Assembly (NCBI RefSeq): GCF_039363085.1
Contig: NZ_CP134982.1
Span: 1 to 64,000, forward strand
Direction: 5' to 3'
Origin: Buchnera aphidicola (Ceratoglyphina bambusae)
GTDB taxonomy: Bacteria > Pseudomonadota > Gammaproteobacteria > Enterobacterales > Enterobacteriaceae
Length of the DNA: 64,000 bases
Shown one piece after another: positions 1 through 14,855 of the stretch; position 1 is the stretch's first letter; each line of letters opens with the position of its first letter. A program made the position numbers and the translations under genes. A model generated the notes under the pieces. The model was not told the origin of the DNA. It saw nothing but the letters and a program-made list of their open reading frames with translations, and ran no database searches.

Positions 1-1881
1 ATGCTTAAAAAGAATATTTTTGATGTTATAGTAGTAGGAGGAGGACATGCAGGTACTGAAGCGGCTTTATCTTCTTCTAGAATGAATCAAAAAACTTTAT
101 TGTTAACTCAAAACATTAATACTATAGGTGAGCTTTCATGTAATCCATCTATTGGTGGAATTGGAAAAGGTCATTTAGTTAAAGAAATAGATTCACTTGG
201 TGGTATAATGGCTAGAGTAGCAGATAGATCTTGTATTCAACTTAGATATTTAAATACTAATAAAGGTTTTGCTGTAAGGTCTACTAGAATGCAAGTAGAT
301 AGATATCTTTATAAAAAGTATGTTCAAAAATTTTTATTTGAACAGAAAAATTTATTTATTCTTGAAAAAGAAGTAAAAGATTTAATTATTAAAAATAACA
401 AAGTTATTGGTGTTATAGTTAGCTCATATAAGAAATTTTTTTCTGGAGCTGTTGTTTTAACTACAGGTACTTTTTTAAATGGTAAAATTTACGTTGGAAA
501 TGAAAGTTTTTCTGGAGGTAGAGTAAATGATTTTTCTTCTGTTAATTTGTCTGAAAATTTAAAAAAATTTCCATTTAAATTTGGAAGATTAAAAACTGGA
601 ACTCCTCCTAGAATAGATTCTAGAACTATAAATTTTAATATTTTAAAAGCTCAAAATAGTCATAAAAAAGTTTTTAATTTTTCTTTTTTAAAAGAAAAGT
701 ATAAAAAGATAAATAATATTCCTTGTTATATAACTTATACTAATGAAAAAACCATCAATTTTATTAAAAAAAATATTAAAAAAAGTCCTATGTATTCAGG
801 AATGATAAAAAGTGTTGGGCCTAGATACTGCCCATCTATAGAAGATAAAGTAATTAGATTTTCTGATAGATTTAAACATCAAATATTTTTAGAACCTGAA
901 GGATTAAATGATATTTCAGTTTATCCAAATGGTATTTCTACTAGTTTACCTAAAGATATACAGTTAAAAGTTTTACATTCTATAAAAGGTTTAGAAAAAT
1001 CTAAAATTATAAAATTTGGATATGCAGTTGAATATGATTTTTTTGATCCAAGAAATTTAAAAAAAACTTTAGAAAGTATTTATATAAAAGGGTTGTTTTT
1101 TGCTGGTCAGATAAATGGTACTACAGGTTATGAAGAAGCAGCTGCGCAGGGTTTATTAGCTGGTTTAAATTCTGCTTTATATAATTTAAATTCTTCTTCT
1201 TGGTTCCCAAAAAGAGATTTAGCTTACATAGGAGTTTTAGTAGATGATTTATGTATTAAGGGGACTAAAGAGCCTTATAGAATGTTTACATCTAGAGCTG
1301 AACATAGATTATTTTTAAGAGAAGATAATGCTGATATTAGATTAACTAAAATAGGAAGAAATTTAGGATTAGTAGACAATTTGAGATGGAATAGATATTG
1401 TGAGAAAAAAAAAAATATTGATAATGAAATTATTAATATGAAAAAATATAAATTGTTATTAAATTCTTTAGATTGTTTAATATTAAAAAAAAAATTTAGA
1501 ATAAATTTGAATAAGAAAACTTCTTGTTTTAATATTTTAAAAAGACCTAATTTTAATGTTGAGAATTTAAATTTTTTAAAATTTTTTAATTTTATTTCTA
1601 AAGATATAGAGGCTATAAAACAAGTGGAAATAATTTCTAAATATGAAGGATATATAAATAAACAAAAAAAAGAAATTAGTAAGATTTCTTTTTATGAAAA
1701 TATAATTTTACCTTATGATTTTAACTATTCAATAATAAAAGGTTTATCAAAAGAAGTTTGTTTAATATTAAACAAATATAAACCTTGTTCTATAGGTCAA
1801 GCATTTAGAATACAAGGAATTACACCTGCGGCAATATCTGTATTATTAATTAATATAAAGAAAAAAATATTAAAAAGTTAA
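1..1881 (+). CDS. mnmG: tRNA uridine-5-carboxymethylaminomethyl modification enzyme MnmG (GidA)
   Basis: FAD-dependent subunit of the MnmE-MnmG complex that installs the cmnm5 group on the wobble uridine of certain tRNAs. The 626-residue protein has the usual full length. The FAD-binding dinucleotide fold opens the protein with [12 protein letters not shown] (about residues 11-22), followed by the family signatures [18 protein letters not shown] (about 47-64) and TGTPPRID (about 200-207), and a later [10 protein letters not shown] (about 376-385). The partner gene mnmE lies in the same window at 14856, so both halves of the complex are retained. The window starts exactly at the ATG, so the upstream region cannot be seen. 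An in-frame A11 tract at 1405-1415 does not disturb the frame. Confidence 0.98.
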   Translation: MLKKNIFDVIVVGGGHAGTEAALSSSRMNQKTLLLTQNINTIGELSCNPSIGGIGKGHLVKEIDSLGGIMARVADRSCIQLRYLNTNKGFAVRSTRMQVDRYLYKKYVQKFLFEQKNLFILEKEVKDLIIKNNKVIGVIVSSYKKFFSGAVVLTTGTFLNGKIYVGNESFSGGRVNDFSSVNLSENLKKFPFKFGRLKTGTPPRIDSRTINFNILKAQNSHKKVFNFSFLKEKYKKINNIPCYITYTNEKTINFIKKNIKKSPMYSGMIKSVGPRYCPSIEDKVIRFSDRFKHQIFLEPEGLNDISVYPNGISTSLPKDIQLKVLHSIKGLEKSKIIKFGYAVEYDFFDPRNLKKTLESIYIKGLFFAGQINGTTGYEEAAAQGLLAGLNSALYNLNSSSWFPKRDLAYIGVLVDDLCIKGTKEPYRMFTSRAEHRLFLREDNADIRLTKIGRNLGLVDNLRWNRYCEKKKNIDNEIINMKKYKLLLNSLDCLILKKKFRINLNKKTSCFNILKRPNFNVENLNFLKFFNFISKDIEAIKQVEIISKYEGYINKQKKEISKISFYENIILPYDFNYSIIKGLSKEVCLILNKYKPCSIGQAFRIQGITPAAISVLLINIKKKILKS

Positions 1882-1943
1882 TTTTTTAATATAAGTTTCT
1901 ATTATATTTTTTTTTTGTTTTAAATATTTAATAAATTTTTTAA

Positions 1944-3106
<1,163 letters not shown>

Positions 3107-3179
3107 TTTTTTTTTTAAAAACATTGTGTAGTGAACTGAATATTTTAATTGTACAAAATTATTTTGGATAAAAATTAAA

Positions 3180-3650
3180 ATGAATATTAATGCAACTATT
3201 TTAGGTCAAACAATATCTTTTATATTTTTTGTATTAATTTGTATGAAATATATATTACCCAATATAACAAATTTAATTGAGAATAGACAAAAAGAAATAC
3301 AATTATCTTTAAAATTTTCTGAAGATCTTAAAAAAGAAACACTTAATATGAGAGAAAAAGCTGAAAATGAAATACATATAGCCAAAAAAAAAGCTAAAGA
3401 GATAATTAATAAAGCTAAAAATAATAGAGATTTAATTATAGATGCCGCTATTATTAATGCTAAACAAAAAAGAAAGAAAATAATTTTAGATGGAATTAAA
3501 AAATTAAGCTTAAAAAAAAAGATAGTTTTAAATGATTTAAAGAATGAATCAATTGTTTTATCTATTTCAATCGCTAAAAAAATTTTAAAAAAATATGTAT
3601 ATAATAATGATATAGATAATGTATTTAAAAAAATTAATTTTGATATTTAA
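3180..3650 (+). CDS. atpF: F1Fo ATP synthase subunit b
   Basis: Peripheral stalk subunit that holds the F1 head against the membrane sector. The 156-residue protein has one N-terminal membrane helix (about residues 8-27) followed by a long charged alpha-helical domain rich in Lys, Glu and Ala, as in the E. coli subunit of the same length. It is followed after 28 bases by the preferred start of atpH. Confidence 0.97.
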   Translation: MNINATILGQTISFIFFVLICMKYILPNITNLIENRQKEIQLSLKFSEDLKKETLNMREKAENEIHIAKKKAKEIINKAKNNRDLIIDAAIINAKQKRKKIILDGIKKLSLKKKIVLNDLKNESIVLSISIAKKILKKYVYNNDIDNVFKKINFDI

Positions 3651-3678
3651 TGAATTTGAAAAGAAGATTTATAACAAA

Positions 3679-4215
3679 ATGTTAAATAAAACTATTTCTA
3701 GATCTTATGCAATAGCTGCATTTAATTTTGCTAAAAAAAATGATGTTATTTTTGTTTGGTATAATATGCTAAATTTTTCTAGCAAACTTTCTATTAAAAA
3801 AAAGATGAAAAATGTAGTTTTAGGTATTTTAGGAAAAAAAAAATCTGAAAAAATTTTTGTACAAATTTGTAAAGATTATATAGATGATAATTTTTGTAAC
3901 TTTATAAAAATTTTAAATGAAAATAATCAATTATATTTATTACCTGAAATAAAAATTTTATTTTATGAATATTGGAAAAAAAGTAAAAATATTACTACTG
4001 CAACAGTATATTCTAATAAGTTATTATCTAAATCTTTTATAAAACATATATATGATTTTATAAAGATTAATTTTTCTAAAAGAATATTTTTGAAAAATAT
4101 ATTAGATAAATCTATAACTCATGGTTTTATAATAAAAATAGATGATAAAATATTTGATAATAGTTTTGATTGTTACTTAAATAAATTAAAAAAATATTTA
4201 TTTAACGAATTATAG
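3679..4215 (+). CDS. atpH: F1Fo ATP synthase subunit delta
   Basis: Delta subunit that links the b stalk to the top of F1. The frame is open from an ATG at 3619, overlapping atpF by 32 bases, but family similarity begins at [20 protein letters not shown], so the ATG at 3679 is chosen. This gives 178 residues against 177 in E. coli and removes the overlap. The ending is typical of the family, with [19 protein letters not shown] in the C-terminal part. It is followed 10 bases later by atpA, which has a good AGAGGTG Shine-Dalgarno sequence. Confidence 0.95.
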   Translation: MLNKTISRSYAIAAFNFAKKNDVIFVWYNMLNFSSKLSIKKKMKNVVLGILGKKKSEKIFVQICKDYIDDNFCNFIKILNENNQLYLLPEIKILFYEYWKKSKNITTATVYSNKLLSKSFIKHIYDFIKINFSKRIFLKNILDKSITHGFIIKIDDKIFDNSFDCYLNKLKKYLFNEL

Positions 4216-4225
4216 AGGTGATAAT

Positions 4226-5767
4226 ATGCATTTAAATGCTAAAGCTATTAGTAATATTATAGAAGAAAGAATTTCTAATTTTAAAATTTTAAATGAAAAT
4301 TATAGTCAAGGTAAGATAATTTCAGTTATTGATGGTATCATAAAAATATCAGGATTATCTGATGCAATGCTCGGTGAAATGTTAATAATTAACGATAATA
4401 AATATGCTATAGCTTTAAATTTAGAGCGTGATTATGTTGGAGCTATTGTGCTTGGATCATATATAGATTTATTTGAAGGAATGATTGTAAAATGTACTGG
4501 AAAAATATTAGAAGTTCCTGTTGGAAATGAATTATTAGGCAGAGTATTAAATAGTTTAGGAGATCCTATAGATGGTAAAGGAAAATTAAAATTTATTAAA
4601 TATTCTTCTGTAGAATCTGATGCTCCAGATGTTATTTCTCGTGTATCTGTTACAGAGCCTATACAAACAGGTTATAAGTCTATAGATTCTATGATTCCTG
4701 TAGGAAAAGGACAAAGAGAATTAATAATAGGAGATAGGCAAACAGGAAAAACTACAATTGCATTAGATATAATTATAAACCAAAAACAGTCTAAAGTAAA
4801 ATGTATATATGTCGCTATAGGACAAAAAATGTCTACTATATCTAGTATTATAAAAATATTAGAAGAAAAAGATGTTTTAAATAATACTATTATTATAGCG
4901 TCTTCTGCGTCAGATTCAGCTTCTTTGCAGTATTTATCTCCATATACAGGTTGTACTATTGGTGAATTCTTTAGAGATTCAGGAGAAGATGCTTTAATAA
5001 TATATGATGACTTGTCTAAACATGCTATTGCATATAGACAGATATCTCTTTTGTTGAAAAGACCGCCTGGTAGAGAGGCTTTTCCTGGTGATATTTTTTA
5101 TTTGCATTCTAGATTATTAGAAAGATCTTCTCGTGTTAGTAAAGAATACGTTTTTAAAAAAACTAATGGAATAGTAAAAAATAAAACAGGTTCTCTTACT
5201 GCATTTCCTATTGTTGAAACTCAAGAAGGAGATATTTCTTCCTTTATACCTACAAATATAATATCTATTACAGATGGTCAGATATTTTTAGAGTCTAGTT
5301 TATTTAATTCAGGAATAATACCTGCTATAAATCCTGGTATTTCTGTGTCTAGAGTAGGCGGAGCAGCTCAAACTAATATAATAAAAAATTTTTCATCTAG
5401 TATTAGAACTTCTTTAGCTCAGTATAGAGAGTTGTCTTCATTTTCACAATTTTCTTCTGATTTAGATGATATTACTAAAAAACAATTATTAAATGGAGAA
5501 AAATTAATTGAATTATTAAAGCAAAACAAACATAATCCAATTAGTATAGCTGAACAATCTATACTTTTATTTTGTGTAAAAAATAATTTTCTTGAAAAAG
5601 TTTCATTAAAAAAAATTTATAATTTTGAAAAATTTTTATTAAATTACTTTAATGAAAATTTTTTTAATCTTATGCAAGAAATTAATTCTTTTGGGTTATA
5701 TAATGAAATTATAGAAAAAAAATTTTTTGAAGTAATGGAAAATTTTAGTTTAAAAAATTTTATTTAA
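4226..5767 (+). CDS. atpA: F1Fo ATP synthase subunit alpha
   Basis: Regulatory nucleotide-binding subunit of the F1 hexamer. The 513-residue length equals E. coli. The Walker A loop GDRQTGKT is at residues 169-176, and the family signature [17 protein letters not shown] lies at about 370-386. The strong conservation is shared with atpD. It is preceded by a clear Shine-Dalgarno sequence at about 4214-4219. Confidence 0.99.
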   Translation: MHLNAKAISNIIEERISNFKILNENYSQGKIISVIDGIIKISGLSDAMLGEMLIINDNKYAIALNLERDYVGAIVLGSYIDLFEGMIVKCTGKILEVPVGNELLGRVLNSLGDPIDGKGKLKFIKYSSVESDAPDVISRVSVTEPIQTGYKSIDSMIPVGKGQRELIIGDRQTGKTTIALDIIINQKQSKVKCIYVAIGQKMSTISSIIKILEEKDVLNNTIIIASSASDSASLQYLSPYTGCTIGEFFRDSGEDALIIYDDLSKHAIAYRQISLLLKRPPGREAFPGDIFYLHSRLLERSSRVSKEYVFKKTNGIVKNKTGSLTAFPIVETQEGDISSFIPTNIISITDGQIFLESSLFNSGIIPAINPGISVSRVGGAAQTNIIKNFSSSIRTSLAQYRELSSFSQFSSDLDDITKKQLLNGEKLIELLKQNKHNPISIAEQSILLFCVKNNFLEKVSLKKIYNFEKFLLNYFNENFFNLMQEINSFGLYNEIIEKKFFEVMENFSLKNFI

Positions 5768-5784
5768 TATTTTAGGAAGTAATT

Positions 5785-6657
5785 ATGCTGTCTGTAAAAG
5801 AAATACGAAACAATATTTCTGGTATTAAAAATACTAATAGAATTACTAAAACTATGGAAATGATTTCTATTTCTAAAATGAAAAAAATTTATTTTAGAAT
5901 GAATTCAAGTATGTCATATTATAATTTAATTTGTAAAGTTGTTAATAACGTTAAAAATATAAATTTAGAATATAAACATATATATTTAAAAAAAAAAATA
6001 AAAGTTAAAATAATTTGTATAATAATATTATCTACAGATAAAGGATTATGTGGTAATTTAAATATAAATTTATTTAGTAAAGTCTTATCAGAAATAAAAA
6101 AATATTCTAAAAAGAACATTAAAGTTAAATTAGCTATTATTGGTGAAAAAGGAATTAATTTTTTTAAATTATTTTCTAAAAATATAATTTTTAAAATTTC
6201 AAATTTAAAAGATATTCCTTCTTTTTCGAAAATTACTATTTTTCTTAGTAATATAATAAAGTTATATAAAAAAAATATTGTTGAAAAAATTTATTTAGCT
6301 GGTAACAATTTTATTAGTTCAACATTTTTTAAATCTAGCATTTTTAGATTACTTCCAATTTATAAAAAATTACATAAAAAGAAATTAAATAAATTTAATT
6401 GGGACTATATATACGAACCTAATTCAAAATTTTTATTAGATATATTATTTAAAAGATATTTAGAATATACAATTTATTATAAAATTTTAGAAAATTCATC
6501 TTGTGAACAATCTTCTAGAATATTTTCTATGAAGCAAGCATCAAAAAATAGTAATGATATAATTAAAAAATTACAATTAATGTATAATAAATCTCGTCAA
6601 GCTAATGTTACAAAAGAACTTATAGAAATTGTTTCAGGATATTCGGCAATTTTATAA
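5785..6657 (+). CDS. atpG: F1Fo ATP synthase subunit gamma
   Basis: Central rotor shaft of F1. The 290-residue protein has the conserved N-terminal coiled-coil helix beginning KEIRNNISGIKNTNRITKTMEMI and the C-terminal helix with MKQASKNSNDIIKKL and SRQANVTKELIEIVSG. These two helices form the shaft. The middle Rossmann-like part, including STDKGLCGNLN (about residues 81-91), is more diverged and Lys/Ile-rich. The start has an AGGAAG Shine-Dalgarno sequence. Confidence 0.98.
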   Translation: MLSVKEIRNNISGIKNTNRITKTMEMISISKMKKIYFRMNSSMSYYNLICKVVNNVKNINLEYKHIYLKKKIKVKIICIIILSTDKGLCGNLNINLFSKVLSEIKKYSKKNIKVKLAIIGEKGINFFKLFSKNIIFKISNLKDIPSFSKITIFLSNIIKLYKKNIVEKIYLAGNNFISSTFFKSSIFRLLPIYKKLHKKKLNKFNWDYIYEPNSKFLLDILFKRYLEYTIYYKILENSSCEQSSRIFSMKQASKNSNDIIKKLQLMYNKSRQANVTKELIEIVSGYSAIL

Positions 6658-6693
6658 AATTTATTTATAAAATATTTATAAAGGTTTTAATAA

Positions 6694-8103
<1,410 letters not shown>

Positions 8104-8139
8104 TTTTTAATAATATTATATTCGGTTAGGATTAAATAT

Positions 8140-8547
8140 ATGTGTTTTAATTTAAAGGTTGCAAGTATAGAAAAAAAAATATTTTTTGGAAATGTTTTAA
8201 AAATAATTTTGTCCGGAATATTAGGAGATATGTGTATATATCCTAAACATTCGCCATTATTAACTTATATAAAGCCTTGTGTTTTATATATTTTAAAAAG
8301 TAACAATAAAAAAAAATATTTTTATTTATATAGTGGAATATTAGAAATACAACCTAATTATGTTATTATTTTGTCTGATATTACTGTTTTAGACTTTTCT
8401 ACAGACAAAAATTTTATATTAAGTAAAAAAGATATTTTAAAAAAAATTGTAAATTCAGATATAAATAATAAAAATAGAATTTTACTTTTAGATTCTTTAT
8501 CAAGATCTATAGATAAATTTAATGTTATAGAAGGATCTAACAAATAA
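8140..8547 (+). CDS. atpC: F1Fo ATP synthase subunit epsilon
   Basis: Epsilon subunit that couples the gamma shaft to the c-ring and regulates ATPase activity. The 135-residue protein has the N-terminal beta-sandwich with GILGDMCIYPKHSPLLTYIKP, as in the family, and a helical C-terminal part. It is the last gene of the atp operon and is followed by a strong terminator at 8581. Confidence 0.95.
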   Translation: MCFNLKVASIEKKIFFGNVLKIILSGILGDMCIYPKHSPLLTYIKPCVLYILKSNNKKKYFYLYSGILEIQPNYVIILSDITVLDFSTDKNFILSKKDILKKIVNSDINNKNRILLLDSLSRSIDKFNVIEGSNK

Positions 8548-8580
8548 AAATTTAAAAAAATATATTATTTAAATATTTTA

Positions 8581-8615
8581 GCGGCGGGCTATTTTAATTC
8601 CTGCCGCATTTTTTT
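8581..8615 (+). terminator. Rho-independent terminator after atpC
   Basis: GCGGCGGG (8581-8588) pairs with CCTGCCGC (8600-8607) with one G-U pair and an 11-base loop, then T7. It is one of the very few G+C-rich stretches outside genes. It lies between the convergent atpC and gyrB and could also slow transcription arriving from gyrB, although the minus-strand side has no good T-run. Confidence 0.9.
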
Positions 8616-8641
8616 ATATAATTTTTTTTCTAAATATTCTT

Positions 8642-11092
<2,451 letters not shown>

Positions 11093-11180
11093 TTATCAAA
11101 ATTGATAATTTTTAAATTGTTTTAAATTTTTGTTTTTATAAAATTAATATTTTAATTTTTATTATTAAAATTTTTAACAT

Positions 11181-12287
11181 TTAAAATATTAAAGGCATTA
11201 TAATGTAAATATTAAGATTATTGTTTTTTTCTTTAATTTGTATAATAGAAATTTTTTTATTTAGTAAAAAATGTATCTTTTCACTATTTATGTTTTGCAA
11301 TATGTTTAATAAATATTTTGAATTTAAATTAAATTTTATATTTTTAGGATGTTTTTGTTTTATTAATATTTTTTCTTTAGCTGATTCGTTTTCTTCATTT
11401 TTAGAAATAATTTTCATAACATTTTTTTTTACATGGAATTGTATTCCATAAAATGAAGAATCTGATAGAATAGAAATTCTGTTTAAAGCTTTTTTAAAAA
11501 TTTTTAAATTAATTTCTAAAATTATTTCTGGTTTTTTTATTATTAAATTTTTGTAATTTGGGAAATTTCCTTCAATTAATTTTGTAGTAAATATTATTTT
11601 TTTTGTATATATTCTTAAGTTATAATTGTTTATTAATATATATATTTTTTCATCATTTTCTTTCAACAATTTTAACATTTCTAATATACCTGTTTTTGTA
11701 ATTATTATAGAATTATTTTTGAAATTTACATTTTTTAATAAAATTGTAGATATTGCCATTCTATATCCATCTGTAGAGACTGCTCTTATAAATTTTTTAT
11801 TAAATATAAAATATAATCCGTTTAAATAATGTCTGGCATCATTTTTAGCTATACAAAAATATGATTTTTGTATTATTTTTTTAAAATATTTTTGTGATAT
11901 TGTAAATTTTTTATATTTTTTTAATGAATTAAATTTGGGATATTCTGAACTAGGTAATGTAGAAAGTTTAAAGACAACTGTTTCTATATTTATTTTCATA
12001 ATTTTTTTTTTTAAAGAAAATAATATTTTTGAATGTTCGGAAAAACTTTTGCATATATTAAATAATTTTTTTCCAGAAATTGTAGTTTCACCTGAAGAAA
12101 ATTGATGGTCTACATATGTTTTAGTAATTAATTCTGTTTCAACATTGTTTGATATTAAAATTAATTTTTTTTTATTTAACTTTATAAATATATTTTCTAA
12201 AATAGGATTATTATAGTTTTTTACTATTATTGAATTGTTTTTTTTTAATATTTTTAATATTTTCTTTTGTTCTATAATGAATTTCAT
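11181..12287 (-). CDS. dnaN: DNA polymerase III beta sliding clamp
   Basis: Ring-shaped processivity clamp of the replicase. The 368-residue length matches E. coli (366). Recognisable segments are TRHYLNGLYF-like ARHYLNGLYFIFNKK and AVSTDGYRMA in the second domain, and IIMPLIF at the C-terminus in place of E. coli MPMRL. The sequence is otherwise heavily diverged toward Lys, Ile and Asn. In E. coli the order is dnaA-dnaN-recF-gyrB; here neither dnaA (upstream) nor recF (between dnaN and gyrB) is present. Confidence 0.95.
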   Translation of the reverse strand: MKFIIEQKKILKILKKNNSIIVKNYNNPILENIFIKLNKKKLILISNNVETELITKTYVDHQFSSGETTISGKKLFNICKSFSEHSKILFSLKKKIMKINIETVVFKLSTLPSSEYPKFNSLKKYKKFTISQKYFKKIIQKSYFCIAKNDARHYLNGLYFIFNKKFIRAVSTDGYRMAISTILLKNVNFKNNSIIITKTGILEMLKLLKENDEKIYILINNYNLRIYTKKIIFTTKLIEGNFPNYKNLIIKKPEIILEINLKIFKKALNRISILSDSSFYGIQFHVKKNVMKIISKNEENESAKEKILIKQKHPKNIKFNLNSKYLLNILQNINSEKIHFLLNKKISIIQIKEKNNNLNIYIIMPLIF

Positions 12288-12552
12288 AACATTTTTTTTT
12301 TAATAAAATTTAAAATATTTTATTTATAATAAATAATTTTTTATTTTTTCGTTTGTGTATATTAATATATATTTTTTATTTATAGAATGTTTAAATAAAA
12401 GATTGTATATTTAAATATAATTAATATTATGTTTATATTTTTTTTGTAAAATTGTATTTTTTTATAAAAATTATAATTACATTTTCATTTTTACAATGTG
12501 TAAAATAAAATTATATAGAATTTTATAAAGCATTATATATATTAGAGGTTTT
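12288..12552. other. Intergenic region at the expected dnaA locus
   Basis: These 265 bases separate the divergent dnaN and rpmH genes, where other Buchnera and E. coli carry dnaA. The region is nearly pure A/T, too short to hold dnaA, and has no recognisable dnaA fragment. I see no good match to the DnaA box TTATCCACA. It must contain the promoters for dnaN-gyrB and rpmH-rnpA, but A/T-richness prevents confident placement. Confidence 0.6.
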
Positions 12553-12696
12553 ATGAAAAGAACTTATCAACCATCAATATTAAAAAGGAATAGAACTCAT
12601 GGATTTAGACATAGAATGTCTACTAAAAATGGAAAACGTATTCTATATAGAAGAAGATTTAAGTATAGATCTAAATTAACAGTTTCTTCAGAATAA
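12553..12696 (+). CDS. rpmH: 50S ribosomal protein L34
   Basis: Small basic large-subunit protein of 47 residues: starts [19 protein letters not shown], then [13 protein letters not shown], typical of L34. ATG at 12553 has the Shine-Dalgarno sequence AGAGGT at 12543-12548. It is 13 bases upstream of rnpA, the conserved rpmH-rnpA pair of most bacteria. Confidence 0.98.
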   Translation: MKRTYQPSILKRNRTHGFRHRMSTKNGKRILYRRRFKYRSKLTVSSE

Positions 12697-12709
12697 AATT
12701 ATAAATTTA

Positions 12710-13060
12710 ATGATAAACTTTTTTTTTAAAAAAAAACATAGATTATTTAAAGATAATCAATTTAATTTTGTATTTTTAAGATCATATAGAGTATTTAATA
12801 AAGAATTTTTAATATTAAGTAGGAAAAATATATATAAATATCCAAGGCTAGGTATAAGAATATCTTCTAAAATTATAAAATTGTCTTGCAAAAGAAATGT
12901 TATTAAAAGATTAATTAGAGAAAGTTTTAGAAACAATAAAAATAAATTATTATATATGGATTTTGTTGTAATAGTAAAAAAAAATATATTAATTATTAAA
13001 AATAATTATTTATTTAGTCGTTTAAAAAATTTATGGTTAAGATATTATAAAAAAACTTAA
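12710..13060 (+). CDS. rnpA: Ribonuclease P protein component
   Basis: Protein cofactor of RNase P, which trims the 5' ends of pre-tRNAs together with the rnpB RNA (not in this window). The 116-residue basic protein carries the RNR signature as CKRNVIKRLIRESFR (about residues 62-76) and the N-terminal HRLFKDNQF. It is co-oriented with rpmH. The yidD gene often found next is missing, and yidC follows after 144 bases. Confidence 0.97.
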   Translation: MINFFFKKKHRLFKDNQFNFVFLRSYRVFNKEFLILSRKNIYKYPRLGIRISSKIIKLSCKRNVIKRLIRESFRNNKNKLLYMDFVVIVKKNILIIKNNYLFSRLKNLWLRYYKKT

Positions 13061-13204
13061 TAGTTTTAAAACTTATTTTTTATAAAAATAAATTAATAAA
13101 ATTATTTTATAATTTTTTATTTAAAATTTTTATTAAGAAGATAATTTTATATTAACTTTATAAAATATGTTATTAATAAAATATTAATATAGAGAGCACA
13201 AAAA

Positions 13205-14809
13205 ATGTATTGGATTAGAAATACGTTTATATTAATTTTTTTATTTGTATTAGCTTTTTTCGTGTATAAATTTAATAATGAAAATTTTTTTTATAAAGCA
13301 TTTCAAAAAGAAAAATTAAGTAATATTAAAATTAATGAAAGTTATAAAAAATTAGATTTAAAAGATGTAATTTCTATACAAACTGATACTTTAAAAATTT
13401 TTATAGATAAAAAAACTGGAGATATAATAAAAGCAGATTTATTAAAATATAAAGAAAAAATTAATAAAAGTGATTCTTTTTCTTTACTAAAGTCAGAAAA
13501 AAATTTTTTATATCAAGCAAACAGTGGTCTTACTGGATTAAGTAATTATAATTTTGTTTATGATGAAAAGTATAATAAATTAAATAATTTTTTAATTACA
13601 GATAGTCAGAAAGAATTAAAAGTTCCTATGAAATGGATTTCTTCAGATGGAAATATTTCGTTTATAAAAACTTTTATATTTGAAAAGGGAAAATATTTTA
13701 TTGAAATAAAATATGATATATTAAATAAAACTAATAAACCATTAAATATATCTATGTATGGAAATTTAAAACAAAGTATTATAGACTCTCAAAAGGTAAA
13801 TAATAATTATAGTTTTGGATTAAAAACTTTTAGAGGCGCAGCATATTCTAATGATGAAGAAAAATATTCTAAAATTAATTTTTTTTCTATAGATAAAAAA
13901 GAAAATATTTCTGGATATACTAAAAATAATTGGATAGCAATGGTCCAACCATATTTTGTAACAGCTTGGATACCTGATACTTTTGTTAAAAATAAAATAT
14001 TTTCAGAAAAAATTGATTCTAATGTTGTTTCTGTAGGATATACTACAGAAAATTTTAACATTAATTCTAATAGTTCTCAATCTATATCTTCTAAGTTATG
14101 GATTGGTCCTAAAATTAAAAAAAATATGTTAGAAGTATCAGATAGTTTATATTTAACTATAGATTATGGTTTTCTTTGGTTTTTTTCACAACCTTTGTTT
14201 AAATTGTTAAATTATTTAAATAGTTTTTTCAATAATTGGGGTATTTCTATTATTGCAATCACTTGTATAATAAAATTAATAATGTTTCCTATTTCTAAAG
14301 TTCAATACACTCAGATGGCAAAGATGAGATCTATTCAAGGTGAAGTTAATGAAATAAAAAAAAAATATAAAGATAATAAAAGTGTTTTAAATAAAAAAAT
14401 AATTGATTTATATAAAAAAAATGATATAAATCCAATAGGTGGTTTTTTACCTTTAATTATTCAGATGCCAATATTTTTGTCTTTATATTATATGCTTATT
14501 GAGTCAGTGGAATTAAGACACTCTCCATTTTTTTTATGGATAAATGATTTATCTGATAAAGATCCATATTTTGTATTGCCAATTTTGATGGGAATAACTA
14601 CATTTCTATTGCAGAAAATTTCTGGAAATGAAGATAATATAGATGAAACTCAGAAAAAAATAATGCAATTTATGCCTATTGTATTTACTATATTTTTCTT
14701 ATGGTTTCCTTCTGGTTTAGTTTTATATTATATAGTAAGTAACATTTTAACTATAATTCAACAAAAAATAATTTATAAACAATTAAAAAAAGAAAAAAAT
14801 AAATTGTAA
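13205..14809 (+). CDS. yidC: Membrane protein insertase YidC
   Basis: Inserts and folds inner-membrane proteins, alone (for example ATP synthase subunit c) or with SecYEG. The 534-residue protein has an N-terminal anchor (about 5-22), a large periplasmic domain with MYGNLKQS and NWIAMVQPYFVTAWIPD, and a conserved C-terminal five-helix core: YGFLWFFSQPLFKLLNYLN, NWGISIIAITCIIKLIMFPIS, then GGFLPLIIQMPIFLSLYYML and the last helices ending near 525. The key membrane arginine of the family fits in the segment around 350-375 (KVQYTQMAKMR). The relatives ftsY and secE needed for targeting are also in this window but both carry frameshifts. Confidence 0.98.
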   Translation: MYWIRNTFILIFLFVLAFFVYKFNNENFFYKAFQKEKLSNIKINESYKKLDLKDVISIQTDTLKIFIDKKTGDIIKADLLKYKEKINKSDSFSLLKSEKNFLYQANSGLTGLSNYNFVYDEKYNKLNNFLITDSQKELKVPMKWISSDGNISFIKTFIFEKGKYFIEIKYDILNKTNKPLNISMYGNLKQSIIDSQKVNNNYSFGLKTFRGAAYSNDEEKYSKINFFSIDKKENISGYTKNNWIAMVQPYFVTAWIPDTFVKNKIFSEKIDSNVVSVGYTTENFNINSNSSQSISSKLWIGPKIKKNMLEVSDSLYLTIDYGFLWFFSQPLFKLLNYLNSFFNNWGISIIAITCIIKLIMFPISKVQYTQMAKMRSIQGEVNEIKKKYKDNKSVLNKKIIDLYKKNDINPIGGFLPLIIQMPIFLSLYYMLIESVELRHSPFFLWINDLSDKDPYFVLPILMGITTFLLQKISGNEDNIDETQKKIMQFMPIVFTIFFLWFPSGLVLYYIVSNILTIIQQKIIYKQLKKEKNKL

Positions 14810-14855
14810 ATTTTAAAATAAAATGATTTAATTATTTTAGGATTTTTTAAAAATT

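Noticed and set aside
3619-3678. Upstream start of atpH overlapping atpF
   Set aside because: The extra 20 residues have no family similarity and would overlap atpF; ATG 3679 gives the E. coli length.
12288-12552. Replication origin with DnaA boxes
   Set aside because: The region is A/T-rich, but I found no convincing TTATCCACA-like boxes, so A/T-richness alone is not evidence.
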